Source of the DNA: Chelydra serpentina | Lineage: Eukaryota; Chordata; Testudines; Chelydridae | NCBI GenBank assembly: GCA_037349315.1 | Contig: JBAIAC010000224.1 | Location: 238,753-302,752 of the forward strand | Length of the DNA: 64,000 bases | Direction of reading: 5' to 3' | In this document: positions 19,886 through 30,133 of the stretch, one piece after another | How positions within the stretch are numbered: the stretch's first letter is position 1 | Layout: each line of letters starts with the position of its first letter | The notes under the pieces: generated by a model | Told to the model about the DNA's origin: nothing | Database searches by the model: none | The model's input: only the letters and a program-made list of their open reading frames with translations | Made by a program: the position numbers and the translations under genes

Positions 19886-19909
19886 GGGGGTAGAGGTCAG
19901 TGGTAGAGT
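19886..19909 (+). pseudogene. tRNA-Cys-like 5' fragment
   Basis: GGGGGTAGAGGTCAGTGGTA resembles the acceptor 5' side and D arm of tRNA-Cys (one base changed in the A box). It passes directly into a copy of the right end of the hAT MITE at 19,225, so the remaining two thirds of the tRNA are missing. The identification rests on about 24 bases only. Confidence 0.4.
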
Positions 19910-20209
19910 GCCCCCATGAAAGCTCCTCTGTTGCCCCCCTAGGAGTCATGCCCCACATTCTGGGGACCTCTGCCCTAAACTGACCCCCACTCGCTCAGCA
20001 GGGGCTAGTGATGCCAAAGCCCAGGGAAAGGGAGAACAAGTGTGGGGGCCCTGGGACTGGAACTGTGGCCCCGTCCCCCCTTCAGCCTCTGGCCCCACCC
20101 TCTTCACCCCTTCCCCCACGTCCACATCCACTACGTCACCTCTGCTCCACCCCTTCCCCCACTGCCCCACCCTGCTCACTCCTTTACCCCTCCCCGCTCC
20201 GCTGCGGCC

Positions 20210-20960
20210 CTGAGACCAGAGAAGCTCTGTGCCCTGCTGCAGCCCCTGGGACTAAAGTCCCCCAGCCAGGGACTAAAGGCAGCTCCAGACCTTCCCTCTC
20301 GCCTTTCCTGGGAGTCAAGTTCCAGTTTCTACAAAGAGCTAACGGAGCCGCAACCCCGCATCTGAATGAATGTCACATTTCTCACTAGCTACAGGACAGA
20401 AACAAACGGCATTTCAATCCCAGGTGAGCCTGTTTCAATCATTTGAAAGGGCGGAGGGGTAGCGCAGTGGTTTGAGCATTGGCCTGCTAAACCCAGGGTT
20501 GTGAGTTCAATCTTTGAGGGGGCCATTTGGGGATCTGGGGCAAAAATTGGGGATTGGTCCTGCTTTGAGCAGGGGGTTGGACTAGATGACCTCCTAAGGT
20601 CCCTTCCAACCCTGATATTCTATGATTTCTCAGCCTGATTCCTTCACCCTTATTCCTTAGGGCCTTGTGCCACCGTGTGGGTGTTTCATTCCCCCTCAGC
20701 TTCACACAGGGACACAATTTCCTTTGCACAGATCCATGAACAGCAAAACCTCCCTGTGTCTCTCGTCCATTGAAACCTTCTCTCCTGCAGTGGCAATGGT
20801 CTGACAGAGGGGACGTGGCACCTTCAGCCCTGACAGTGACATATTCGCTCTCCTCTTTCTTCATACTGCTGCTGCTGCTATTCCTGGAAAAGTGAAGGAT
20901 GTTGTCATTTCATAAAAGGTCAAGAATGGTATAAAAAGATGAGTTGACTCCAGGGTGAGA
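20210..20960. repeat. Diverged duplicate of 5,780-6,320, interrupted by a SINE
   Basis: Ordered matching blocks align to 5,780-6,320. The SINE at 20,451-20,626 is extra in this copy. Part of it (20,755-20,870) recurs inverted at 18,050-18,200 and again at 57,585-57,630. Confidence 0.65.
20451..20626 (+). mobile_element. tRNA-derived SINE with CR1-like tail (Cry I type)
   Basis: The 5' half GGGGTAGCGCAGTGGTTTGA to GTTGTGAGTTCAATC has Pol III A-box and B-box-like sequence. The 3' half (TGGTCCTGCTTTGAGCAGGG to AACCCTGATATTCTATGATT) matches the tails of the CR1 copies at 10,920 and 28,500, as known for turtle SINEs mobilised by CR1. Its site is empty in the paralogous region at about 5,990. Confidence 0.92.
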
Positions 20961-21037
20961 AGAGAAAGGAGCCACCAACCCCTGTACAGTGCAAGGAAAT
21001 GTTAGTCATATTATCACCAAGGAAGCTGGGAGATACA

Positions 21038-21109
21038 TAGCAGCAGCTGGTTTCGATCCATCGACCTCTGGGTTAGCGGCCCAAGATGCTTCCATTGCAC
21101 CACTCTGCT
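21038..21109 (-). tRNA. Initiator-tRNA-Met body with anticodon GCT
   Basis: The 72-nt sequence matches vertebrate initiator tRNA-Met: AGCAGAG acceptor, GGGCC..TAACCCAG anticodon arm and the GATGGATCGAAACC T-arm region. The anticodon loop reads CCGCTAA, so CAT has become GCT (Ser AGC/AGU). The acceptor has one A-G mismatch and one G-U, and the T stem is slightly altered. It is the diverged duplicate of the intact initiator gene at 39,379; flanking CCAGCATC repeats are shared. Probably a pseudogene. Confidence 0.85.
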
Positions 21110-21211
21110 AAATCGTTACCTATCACCTCCAGCACCCAGTCTCCAGCATCCTTTTTGTGTGCCATGACTGACTAAAACAACCTGGACAGACAAACAAGAA
21201 GTCATAAAGCT

Positions 21212-21284
21212 GCTGAAGTAACTCAGTCAGGTGAGCGTTAAACTGATGCTCTAGAGCTCTCTAGTTCAATCCCAGGCCTTGGCA
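21212..21284 (+). tRNA. tRNA-Phe body with anticodon GAT (probable pseudogene)
   Basis: Matches tRNA-Phe (GCTGAAGTAACTCAGTCAGG, GCGTTA..) and lies upstream of the same flank as the intact tRNA-Phe at 49,251 (TGGCATGCTCT, GCGCAGTGGTACCT). The anticodon loop CTGATGC gives GAT instead of GAA. The anticodon, T and acceptor stems each carry one mismatch, so it is probably inactive. Confidence 0.7.
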
Positions 21285-21894
21285 TGCTCTGTGTGTGCAG
21301 GGGTGGGCTGTTTACTCAAAGCGCAGTGGTACCTCCATGTTCCCCGTGTGGGGGAGCAGCATCCCCCGGCAGTGATTTGCTCCTTGCTGCCGGAGCAGAG
21401 CAGCAGGCTCAGCCGTCAGAACTTCCCGGAGCGATGAGAGGGGAGGGGCCCAGCCTCTGGAGCAGGATCGCAGGGCAGGGAGTTCCCAGCGGGCATTGTG
21501 GGATACTGGCGGAGGCCAGTTCTGGTGATATAATGACCAGCAGCGTCTACACCTACACTTTGTCACTCTCAGTTTGCGGAAAAAACTCCAGGCCTCTCGT
21601 TAAGGTGGGTTTATTTTGTTGCCAACAGAGGGCAGTTTTGTCGCCAGATGTGGCATTGCCGTGTGTGCACCAGCCGAAAGCTTGCGACCGAGGGAGCATC
21701 ATGTGTTTTCCACACGCCTGAGCAATATAATGATGCTGAAATAACTTTGTAGTGCAGACCTGGACAAGGATTCACACACACACAGCTTGCAAGGGAAACT
21801 TCACCTGCTCCTCTGCTTTGCAGAATCCCTTATTTCACACTCCCCAGCAGGGAAAACCAGCGTGGGCTTGTGTACCCAGTCAGCCCATGTGAGC

Positions 21895-22070
21895 TTCCTG
21901 TCTTCTCTTGCTCTTTCTCAGCGAGGGGAAGGAAAGAAGCTCTCCTTCAAGCTGGAGTCACAAGGGCGACGTAAGGATGACTTCCTGAGCGCCGGCTCCA
22001 GACCTTTGCTCTATCAGCTCACACTTCGAAGAGGTGCCACCACTTTCTCCAGCTTCCCCACCCGGTATGA
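21895..22070. repeat. Duplicate of 39,605-39,770
   Basis: GCTCTTTCTCAGCGAGGGGA to GCCACCACTTTCTCCAG is nearly identical at both places. The intervening spacing to the initiator-tRNA copies (21,038 and 39,379) differs. No gene is seen. Confidence 0.88.
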
Positions 22071-22079
22071 AAGGTGAGC

Positions 22080-22236
22080 CATCCGGTATCACTGTTGCTC
22101 TCTGAGAGAGATGCTGTGTGCGTTACCCCACGTGGCCACCCAGTGTCACTGTTGCTCTCTGAGAGAGACGCTGTGTGCATTACCCCACGTGGCCACTCGG
22201 TGTCACTGTTGCTCTCTGAGAGATGCTGTGTGCATT
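22080..22236. repeat. 57-bp tandem repeat, nearly three copies
   Basis: CACTGTTGCTCTCTGAGAG starts at 22,090, 22,147 and 22,204, a period of 57 bp. A single copy of the core occurs at about 43,404. Confidence 0.92.
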
Positions 22237-22502
22237 ACTCACAGCGCCCCTCACCACCATGACCTTCCAGCAGGGGGTGGCAGCACCCCCCCAATGCAGG
22301 GGAGAGGCTGAGTGTATCTCTGCACTCTGAGTCCAGGGCTCACACTCTCTCTGCCCCACACATAGAATCTGGCCCTGGTGCAAAGTGACCCCAAAGAACC
22401 AGCAACCTCTACGAGAGCATGATCGGGGGATGGGGCGGGTGGGAGGCTGCTTTGGAAGGAGGCAGGCTCTGAGTGTGAACAGCCAGGCAATCAGGTCTGT
22501 TT

Positions 22503-22574
22503 GGGGATGTAGCTCAGTGGTAGAGCGTGTTCTTTGTGTGTATGAGGTCCTGGGTTCAATCCCCAACGTCTCCA
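22503..22574 (+). tRNA. tRNA-Ala body with anticodon TGT
   Basis: A 72-nt sequence with the complete tRNA-Ala body: GGGGATGTAGCTCAGTGGTAGAGC, B box GGGTTCAATCC and acceptor GGGGATG/CGTCTCC, keeping the G3-U70 pair known as the alanine identity element. The anticodon loop TTTGTGT gives TGT (Thr ACA) where tRNA-Ala-TGC has TGC. One mismatch is present in each of the anticodon and T stems. It could be a pseudogene or an alloacceptor variant. Confidence 0.85.
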
Positions 22575-22697
22575 GGTTTGCCTTTCACCCGGCTGCTTTG
22601 CGCACCCCCAGCTGGGATGTGGCTGACCTGTTTCCCTGCGCAAGTTTCAATCTGAGCAGTGAGGGCAAAGTGCCAATGGCAGGAGAGCTCTGGGGGG

Positions 22698-22975
22698 GAT
22701 TTCACCAAAGCTCCATCCAGCCCAGTGTCCTGTCTCCTGACTGGCCAATGCCAGGGGCCCCAGAAGAGAGAATCATCAAGGGATCCATCCCCTGTTGCCT
22801 ATTCCCAGCTCCTGGCCAACAGAGGCTAGAGACGCCATCCCTACCCAGCCTGGCTAATAGCCATTGCTGGCCCTGTCCTCCATGAACGTATCTAGTTCTG
22901 TTTTGAGCCCTGTTCTAGTCTTGGCCTCCACAACATCCTCTGGGAGAAAGCTCCACAGGTTGACTGTTGTCGTGT
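22698..22975 (-). mobile_element. CR1 3'-end fragment, block B copy
   Basis: Duplicate of 7,079-7,350. The minus strand translation near 22,860-22,980 still ends like CR1 ORF2. Short and non-coding. Confidence 0.8.
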
Positions 22976-23079
22976 GACCCACCCTCCCCTTTCCCTCCCC
23001 CTCTATGGCAGCGGGTTTCAAATTTTTTTTCTGGTGACCCAACTGAAGAAAATTGTTGATGCCCACGACCCAATGGAGC

Positions 23080-23620
23080 TGGGCATGAGGGGTTTGGGAG
23101 GGGCTCAGGGCTGAGGCAGAGGGTTGGGGTGCAGGGGTGAAGGCTGCAGGGTGGGGCAGAGAATGAGGGGTTCAGGGTGTGAGGGGGGCTCTAGGCTGGA
23201 GCAGGGGGTTGGGGTGCAGGGGTGAAGGCTGCAGGGTGGGGCAGAGAATGAGGGGTTCAGGGTTCAGGAGGGGCTCAGGGCTGAGGCAGGGGGTTGGGGT
23301 ACAGGGGTGAAGGCTACAGGCTGGGTCAGAAAATGAGGGGTTCAGGGTGTGAGGGGGGCTCTAGGCTTGGGTAGGAGATTGGGGTGTAGGGGTGAAGGCT
23401 GCAAGGTGGGGCCAGGGATGAGGGGTTTGGGCTGCAGGAGGGGCTCCAAGTTTGGGGGGCTCCAAGCTGGAGCAGGGGGTTGGGGTGGAAAAGGGGGTCA
23501 GGGCTCTGGGCTGGGGGTGCAGGCTCTGGGGTGGGGCCAGGTATGAGGGTCTTGGGGTCCAAGAAAGGGCTCGTGGTTTGGGGGGACTAAAGTCTCAGGC
23601 AGGGGATTGGGGCACATGGT
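23080..23620. repeat. 85-bp G-rich minisatellite, copy B
   Basis: About six units related to those at 7,430-7,900, with one more unit than block A by eye. Confidence 0.85.
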
Positions 23621-23732
23621 TGGGGTGTGAGGTTACCTCGCACACCTCCTGATCAGTGGATGAACCCGGGGTGGGGGTGGGGGGTTGGTAGGGAGTCAGG
23701 TGTGGGCAGATACCCGGCCTTAGCCAGAGCCG

Positions 23733-23806
23733 GGCACTATGGCTTAGCTGGTTAAAACACCTGTCTTGGAAACAGGAGATCCTGGGTTCAACTCCCAGTG
23801 GTGCCT
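23733..23806 (+). tRNA. tRNA-Thr body with anticodon TGG
   Basis: Identical in layout to the tRNA-Thr-TGT at 8,026: acceptor GGCACTA/TGGTGCC, anticodon stem CCTGT/ACAGG and T arm CTGGG-TTCAACT-CCCAG are all kept. The loop reads CTTGGAA, so the anticodon is TGG (Pro CCA). One further change puts a C-A mismatch in the D stem. A TTTT terminator follows about 12 bp downstream, as in the parent. Confidence 0.9.
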
Positions 23807-24719
23807 GGGTGTGTCTCTTTTGGGCACTTGATAGTGGCTACTGTGAGAACAAAAGATACAGAGCTAGATGGACCTTCGGTCTAGCCCAGTGTGGCTGTTC
23901 CTATGGTTTAAATTACACTCCCAGGCACTGATAACGGAGTTATTGGAAGTATCAGAGGGGGAGCCGTGTTGATCTGGATCTGTGTAGCCGTGTTAGTCTG
24001 GATCTGCCATGTTAATTCTGGATTTGGGGCTCACCAACAGGTCCCGTAGTCACTGGGTCACTGATCTGCCCCCCCCCCCCCAGGGGTGTTTCCTTGCCTG
24101 GGTGAATGAGACCCCAGACTGTTGTCCCCATCCCCTGGGGTCCCATCACTCCCCTACCCAAAGACAGCTCAGTCCCCACAAGTGCTCTCAAGGCGGGGTG
24201 AGCGGCTCCTGGCGCTCCACTCCCCAGCTCCACCAGTTGTGCTCTCTCCACCCCCGGTCTCCTGATACTTCAGGCCTCAGCGCTGGGCTGGACCCAAGCC
24301 TGGCAGGGACTGGCAACACCCAGATACCTTCTGCCCGGGAGAGGCTCCCCACAGAGCCCACCTCGCGCTGCTGTAGGAGGGAGCCCGCAATCAGAAGCCA
24401 AAGCTCCAAACATTCCTCCCATCCTGCGTCAGACAGGGCAGCCGGATCAGCACCTTCACGGGAAGGCAGAAACAGAGGCAAGGAGACCAAGCTTCCACCT
24501 CCACCAGGTGAGAACGCAGCCATCTGGGAGGAACCTGCTATCTGCCCTGAGGCCTTTATTCCTCCAGCCTGTGGGGACAGAAGGGAGGTCAGGAAGTTGC
24601 CCCTTCGATCCCACACACAAAAAGGCCCTTCTTAGGAAAGGGAAAATCCAGAAGGGAAAAAGTAACATCAGAGAGGACTTTCAAGAGACACATTTTCAAC
24701 TTGTAAATGAAGAGTTATT

Positions 24720-24792
24720 CACCTGACCAGGGACTTGAACACTGGACTCTCAGATTAAAAGTTTGACGTTGTACCAACTGAGCTAGCCAGGT
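24720..24792 (-). tRNA. tRNA-Lys (anticodon TTT)
   Basis: 73 nt; acceptor ACCTGGC/GTCAGGT pairs throughout, anticodon loop CTTTTAA (TTT). One A-C mismatch lies in the anticodon stem, the D arm is altered (TTGGTACAACG) and the T stem has CAGTG. Possibly weak. It corresponds to the truncated Lys fragment at 8,930 in block A. Confidence 0.82.
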
Positions 24793-25078
24793 ACTTGAAA
24801 GAAATAACGCAAGTTTGTGTGAAGGAGAAACTATGCAAGAAAAAGCGAGCTGGAAACAAGGGAAAACCTACTGCTCTTTCTCTCTCTTCCCAGCCCTAGC
24901 CTGACCGGTATCAGAGCTGGTTAAGAAGAGGGGAAAGTATCTGCATCTACCAGCCTTTTATAGCTGTACAAGAATCAGGCACAATACAGAGATACCCATC
25001 TCCGAGTGCCAAATGGTTGGATTGGCAAATGCAAGCTGTAGACGTCCATGGCACACTGGGATAGAAAGTCAAGTGTAC

Positions 25079-25100
25079 ATCATCATCATCATCATCATTT
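25079..25100. repeat. (ATC)n microsatellite
   Basis: Seven CAT/ATC trinucleotides in a row, just upstream of the CR1 element. Confidence 0.92.
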
Positions 25101-25177
25101 CAAAGGTAGAATGATAGGAAGGTTCACAATTGACTAAGTAGCTACATACAAAGCTCATTGGCTATTCATGCCGAGAG

Positions 25178-25606
25178 GTGTGCTGCTTGCCAGGGGCTAG
25201 GATTCGTGATGTGACGGAGAGACTGCCGAGACTCATCAAGCCCTCAGATTGCTACCCCTTCCTGCTTCTCCATGTGGGCACCAATGATACTGCCAAGAAT
25301 GACCTTGAGCGTATTACTGCAGACTACGTGGCTCTGGGAAGAAGGATAAAGGCGTTTGAGGCGCAAGTGGTGTTCTCGTCCATTCTCCCTGTGGCAGGAA
25401 AAGGCCGGGGTAGAGACCGTCAAATCGTGGAAGTCAACGAATGGCTACGCAGATGGTGTCGGAGAGAAGGGTTTGGATTCTTTGACCATGGGATGGTGTT
25501 CCAAGAAGAAGGAGTGCTAGGCAGAGACGGGCTCCACCTGACGAAGAGAGGGAAGAGCATCTTTGGAAGCAGGCTGGCCAACCTAGTGAGGAGGGCTTTA
25601 AACTAG
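25178..25606 (+). CDS. CR1 ORF1 C-terminal part, SGNH/GDSL esterase-like domain
   Basis: An open frame of 142 codons with no natural ATG, so the N-terminus is truncated. It shows [12 protein letters not shown] (SGNH block III, Asn) and [15 protein letters not shown] (Asp-His block V). These are the conserved blocks of the esterase domain known in CR1 ORF1 proteins. The catalytic serine block I and any PHD or coiled-coil part would lie in the missing 5' region. It ends in TAG 44 bp before the ORF2 frame. The known role of such proteins is in retrotransposition; the truncated copy would not be functional. Confidence 0.85.
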   Translation: MCCLPGARIRDVTERLPRLIKPSDCYPFLLLHVGTNDTAKNDLERITADYVALGRRIKAFEAQVVFSSILPVAGKGRGRDRQIVEVNEWLRRWCRREGFGFFDHGMVFQEEGVLGRDGLHLTKRGKSIFGSRLANLVRRALN

Positions 25607-25650
25607 GTTCACCGGGGGAAGGAGACCAAAGCCCCGAGGTAAGTGGGGAA

Positions 25651-28500
25651 GTGGGATACCGGGAGGAAGCACAAGTAGGTGAGTGCAAGAGGGGAGGGCT
25701 CCTGCCCCATACTGGGACAGCAGGACAATCGGTGAGTTATCTTAAATGCCTATACACAAATGCAAGAAGCCTGGGGAACAAGCAGGGAGAACTGGAAGTC
25801 CTGGCACAGTCAAGGAATTATGACGTAATTGGAATAACAGAGACTTGGTGGGATAACTCACACGATTGGAGTACTGTCATGGATGGATATAAACTGTTCA
25901 GGAAGGATAGGCAGGGCAGAAAAGGTGGGGGAGTTGCGTTGTATGTAAGAGAGCAGTATGACTGCTCAGAGCTCCAGTATGAAACTGCAGAAAAACCTGA
26001 GAGTCTCTGGATTAAATTGAGAAGTGTGAGCAACAAGGGTAATGTCATGGTGGGAGTCTGCTACAGACCACCAGACCAGGGGGATGAGGTGGACGAGGCT
26101 TTCTTCCAGCAACTAACAGAAGTTACTAGATCACAGGCCCTGGTTCTCATGGGTGACTTTAATCACCCCGACATCTGCTGGGAGAGCAATACAGCGGTCC
26201 ACAGACAATCCAGGAAGTTTTTGGAAAGTGTAGGGGACAATTTCCTGGTGCAAGTGCTGGAGGAACCAACTAGGGGAAAAGCTCTTCTTAACCTGCTGCT
26301 CACAAACAGGGAAGAAATAGTAGAGGAAGCAATAGTGGATGGGAACCTGGGAGGCAGTGACCATGAGATGGTCGAGTTCAGGATCCTGACACAAGGAAGA
26401 AAGGAGAACAGTAGAATACAGAGCCTGGACTTCAGAAAAGCAGACTTTGACTCCCTCAGGGAACTGATGGGCAAGGTCCCCTGGGAGAATAACATGAGGG
26501 GGAAAGGAGTCAAGGAAAGCTGGCTGTTTTTTAAAGAAACCTTATTGAGGTTGCAGGAACACACCATCCCGATGTGTAGAAAGAAAAGTAAATATGGCAG
26601 GCGACCAGCTTGGCTTAACAGTGAAATCCTTGCTTGTCTTAAACACAAAAAAGCAGCTTACAAGAAGTGGAAGATTGGACAAATGACCAGGGAGGAGTAT
26701 AAAAATATTGTTCAGGCATGCAGGAGTGAAATTAGGAAGGCCAAATCACACTTGGAGTTGCAGCTAGCTGGAGATGTTAGGAGTAACAAGAAGGGTTTCT
26801 TCAGGTATGTTAGCAACAAGAAGAAAGTCAAGGAACGTGTGGGCCCCTTGCTGAATGAGGGAGGGAACCTTGTGACAGAGGATGTGGAGAAAGCTAGTGT
26901 ACTCAATGCTTTTTTTGCCTCTGTCTTCACAGACAAGGTCAGCTCCCAGATGGCTGCACTCTGCAGCACGGTATGTGGAGGAGGTGACCAGCCCTCTGCG
27001 GAGAAAGAAGTAGTTCGGGACTATTTAGAAAAGCTGGACGAACACAAGTCCATGGGGCCGGATGCACTGCATCCGAGGGTGCTAAAGGAGTTGGCCGATG
27101 TGATTGCAGAGCCATTGGCCATTATCTTTGACAAATCATGGCAATCGGGGGAGGTCCCGGATGACTGGAAAAAAGCTCATGTAGTGCCCATCTTTAAAAA
27201 AGGGAAGAAGGAAGATCCGGGGAACTACAGGCCAGTCAGTCTCACCTCAATCCCTGGAAAAATCATGGAACAGGTCCTCAAGGAATCAATTTTGAACCAC
27301 TTAAAGGAGGGGAAAGTGATCAGGAACAGTCAGCATGGATTCACCAAGGGCAAGTCATGCCTGACTAACCTAATTGCCTTCTATGATGAGATAACTGGCT
27401 CTGTGGATGAGGGGAAAGCAGTGGATGTGCTATTTCTTGACTTTAGCAAAGCTTTTGATACAGTCTCGCACAGCGTTCTTGCCAGCAAGTTAAAGAAGTA
27501 TGGGCTGGATGAATGGACGGTAAGGTGGATAGAAAACTGGCTGGATGGTCGTGCTCAACGAGTAGTGATCAATGGCTCCATGTCTAGTTGGCAGCCGGTA
27601 TCAAGTGGAGTGCCCCAAGGGTCGGTGCTGGGGCCGGTTTTGTTCAATATCTTCATCAACGACCTGGAGGATGGTGTGGACTGCACCCTTAGCAAGTTTG
27701 CCGATGACATCAAACTGGGAGGAGTGGTTGATACGCTGGAGGGTAGGGATAGGATACAGAGGGACCTAGACAAATTAGAGGATTGGGCCAAAAGAAATCT
27801 GATGAGGTTCAACAAGGACAAGTGCAGAGTCCTGCACTTAGGACGGAAGAATCCCATGCACTGCTACAGACTAGGGACCGAATGGCTGGGCAGCAGTTCT
27901 GCAGAAAAGGACCTAGGGGTTACAGTGGACGAAAAGCTGAATATGAGTCAACAGTGTGCCCTTCTTGCCAAGAAGGCTAACGGCATTTTGGGCTGTATAA
28001 GTAGGGGCATTTCCAGCAGATCGAGGGACATGATTATTCCCCTCTATTCGGCACTGGTGAGGCCTCATTTGGAGTACTGTGTCCAGTTTTGGGCCCCACA
28101 CTACAAAAAGGATGTGGATAAATTGGAAAGAGTCCAACGGAGGGCAACAAAAATGATTAGGGGGCTGGAGCACATGACTTATGAGGAGAGGCTGAGGGAA
28201 CTGAGATTGTTTAGCCTGCAGAAGAGAAGAGTGAGGGGGGATTTGATAGCTGCTTTCAACTACCTAAAAGGGGGTTCCAAAGAGGATGGATCTAGACTGT
28301 TCTCAGTGGTAGAAGATGACAGAACAAGGAGTAATGGTCTCAAGTTGCAGAGGGGGAGGTTTAGGTTGGATATTAGGACAAACTTTTTCACTAGTAGAGT
28401 GGTGAAGCACTGGAATGGGTTACCTAGGGAGGTGGTGGAATCTCCTTCCTTAGAGGTTTTTAAGGTCAGGCTTGACAGAGCCCTGGCTGGGATGATCTAG
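25651..28500 (+). CDS. CR1 ORF2: APE-type endonuclease and reverse transcriptase
   Basis: Open frame of 949 codons, beginning at a GTG in this window; the true start is uncertain. The endonuclease runs from about residue 30 to 250: NARSLGNK, catalytic TETW (Glu 64), GVCYRPP, GDFNHPD near 168 and SDHEMV near 236-239. The reverse transcriptase follows: [13 protein letters not shown] near 593, [11 protein letters not shown] and FADD at about 683-686, then [12 protein letters not shown] and a C-terminal VVKHWNGLP block. All catalytic motifs are kept, without stop or frameshift. The enzyme nicks target DNA and primes reverse transcription from the nick. One substitution is next to the active site (FADDIKL, against FADDTKL in the copy at 8.96 kb). 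Confidence 0.95.
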   Translation: MGYREEAQVGECKRGGLLPHTGTAGQSVSYLKCLYTNARSLGNKQGELEVLAQSRNYDVIGITETWWDNSHDWSTVMDGYKLFRKDRQGRKGGGVALYVREQYDCSELQYETAEKPESLWIKLRSVSNKGNVMVGVCYRPPDQGDEVDEAFFQQLTEVTRSQALVLMGDFNHPDICWESNTAVHRQSRKFLESVGDNFLVQVLEEPTRGKALLNLLLTNREEIVEEAIVDGNLGGSDHEMVEFRILTQGRKENSRIQSLDFRKADFDSLRELMGKVPWENNMRGKGVKESWLFFKETLLRLQEHTIPMCRKKSKYGRRPAWLNSEILACLKHKKAAYKKWKIGQMTREEYKNIVQACRSEIRKAKSHLELQLAGDVRSNKKGFFRYVSNKKKVKERVGPLLNEGGNLVTEDVEKASVLNAFFASVFTDKVSSQMAALCSTVCGGGDQPSAEKEVVRDYLEKLDEHKSMGPDALHPRVLKELADVIAEPLAIIFDKSWQSGEVPDDWKKAHVVPIFKKGKKEDPGNYRPVSLTSIPGKIMEQVLKESILNHLKEGKVIRNSQHGFTKGKSCLTNLIAFYDEITGSVDEGKAVDVLFLDFSKAFDTVSHSVLASKLKKYGLDEWTVRWIENWLDGRAQRVVINGSMSSWQPVSSGVPQGSVLGPVLFNIFINDLEDGVDCTLSKFADDIKLGGVVDTLEGRDRIQRDLDKLEDWAKRNLMRFNKDKCRVLHLGRKNPMHCYRLGTEWLGSSSAEKDLGVTVDEKLNMSQQCALLAKKANGILGCISRGISSRSRDMIIPLYSALVRPHLEYCVQFWAPHYKKDVDKLERVQRRATKMIRGLEHMTYEERLRELRLFSLQKRRVRGDLIAAFNYLKGGSKEDGSRLFSVVEDDRTRSNGLKLQRGRFRLDIRTNFFTSRVVKHWNGLPREVVESPSLEVFKVRLDRALAGMI

Positions 28501-28596
28501 TTGGGGTTGGTCCTGCTTTGAGCAGGGGGTTGGACTAGATACCTCCTGAGGTCCCTTCCAACCCTGAGATTCTATGATTCTATGATTCATTAGTGT

Positions 28597-29589
28597 CCCT
28601 GTGGATTGAGCTTTTTTCCTCTCTGTCTCCCTTCTAGAACATCAGCAGTACCTTGAGCAGGTGTGTGGTTCCGTCAGATGCCCGCTTAGATTTCAGGATG
28701 CTGGGAAAGTGTTTGGAGACTGTGAAAATCAAAGCTCTGTCCAGTGACTCATAGCAAAATGTGGGCATGTTCCCACCATGCACCTTTAATCCCAGGACCG
28801 AGATGTGAGGGTTGGGCACGGTGGGCGTTGAAGCCGTTTATGGCTCTACTATTATGTTTCAAGTGTCAGCAGGACGCTGCGCTGGAGGGCAGGTCAGTTC
28901 CGAGGGGAATGGCGAGGCAACCGCAAAGAAAGACACCAACTCTTCGGATGACTGGACACTCTGCGCCTAATTAATGCCACAGCATCGTATTCCCTTTGGC
29001 AGAGCTGCTGTGAGGAGCATCTTCAGCGACGAAGGCAGGTCCCTGCAGCAGTGGCTCTCCGGGGTTCTGTGGCCATTAAACGTCTGGCCATGGTGGGAAA
29101 ACATCGTGAGTCAGCAGCAGGGGGAGGCGGGTGTGGGCTGGGATCCGGGACCTGGATGAGCCTTGATTCCATTCTGCTGGTCTCTGAAGGACGGCAGGGA
29201 AAGGGTTTTACTGCGGCAAGTGGGAGCAGTTGTGTTTCGTGTTCAGGCTTCGGTATCGGTTCCTGCAGGTTTCTCGTGAGCACACTGGGACGTTAGCAGG
29301 TTCTCTCAATGCAGGATTGGCCCAGATACCATCAGTACCGGATTTACCATGGTGCCGGGTCCATGCTCTGAAGGGGCCCAGCCCGGCTGCTCTCTCCACC
29401 CCCGGCTCTCTCCTGCGGAGGCAGAAGCTCCTCCCCAGCCTCTTCCCCCAGCGTGCCACATACCCGCCCCTCCCCCTCGCTCTCCCTCTCCCTCTCCCTG
29501 CCGCTGAACAGCTGTTTGCTGGCGCAAGGGAGGGGGAGGAGTGGAGCCACATCCCAAAGAGATCCATTTGTCCTGGATCTGAGATTTAA
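28597..29589. other. No recognisable gene
   Basis: Single-copy-looking sequence within this window. Short open frames on both strands show no family resemblance, and I see no tRNA or repeat except a pyrimidine-rich run (CTCCCTCTCCCTCTCC) near 29,480. Confidence 0.5.
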
Positions 29590-29746
29590 CTACAAAAAGA
29601 AGAAGGCCTCAGGGTGCCAGATGGAGGAGCAGGCTGGGTCTAGGGCTGCTAAGGGAGCCAGAGTAGCAGGTTTTCTGTATTGTTTCCCGCCCTCTTTTTC
29701 TTGACTAGTTTCTCTTCTGCACCTAACTTGCCATTTTCTCATGTGA

Positions 29747-29819
29747 GCCTGGCTAGCTCAGTTGATAGAGTGTCAGACTTTTAATCTGAGGGTCCAGCGT
29801 TCAAGTCCCTGGTCACGTG
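29747..29819 (+). tRNA. tRNA-Lys (anticodon TTT), partly degenerate
   Basis: GCCTGGCTAGCTCAGTTGAT with anticodon loop CTTTTAA. The acceptor stem has a C-C mismatch and two G-U pairs (GCCTGGC/GTCACGT), the T stem is CAGCG/CCCTG with one mismatch, and the D arm has GATAGAGT. Inverted duplicate of 15,919-15,991. Possibly inactive. Confidence 0.8.
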
Positions 29820-30133
29820 TAAAAAGGCATCATATCCTCCAAAAGGCAGTTGTTCAGTACCTTCCTTCACACTAGTCTTTTCTTTTCAGGACTTGGGCTT
29901 TCCTAGGAAGGGCCATTTTCTGCCTGTGACTAAAGGGGCAACTTTCGCACATGCCCACTCGCCTCACAGTCTGGAGGAAGGAAGGCTTCTGGGTCTGGGG
30001 TTTCTGTGTGCAGAGAGCCAGACACCTCAAGGTCTGCAAGTTTTGAGGGAAATGGGGAACGTCTGTACTTTGGAATAGGCAGGTCTTGTCTTGGACCATC
30101 AAATGGAACAGTTGCAAATCTTTGCTTGAGGCA

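Larger units (their letters stand above)
22236..24792. repeat. Segmental duplication block, copy B (partner 6,632-8,958)
   Basis: Same content and order as block A: Ala-type tRNA, CR1 3' fragment, 85-bp minisatellite, Thr-type tRNA and Lys tRNA. Both tRNAs that are comparable between blocks have a different anticodon here. The Lys gene is whole in this copy. Confidence 0.92.
25171..28596 (+). mobile_element. CR1 LINE, nearly full length
   Basis: The element contains the 3' part of ORF1 (esterase domain), a complete ORF2 and the CR1 3' tail with ATTCTATG repeats. The 5' UTR and the start of ORF1 are missing. The two frames are described separately. It is one of the least damaged elements in the window. 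The 3' flank differs from that of the copy at 8,957, so the two are either independent insertions or were joined by a later rearrangement. Confidence 0.95.

Noticed and set aside
24009..24635. A 208-codon frame, with a 184-codon relative at 8,290-8,844
   Set aside because: Its presence in both blocks follows from duplication; composition is low complexity in places, both strands are open, and no motif is recognisable.
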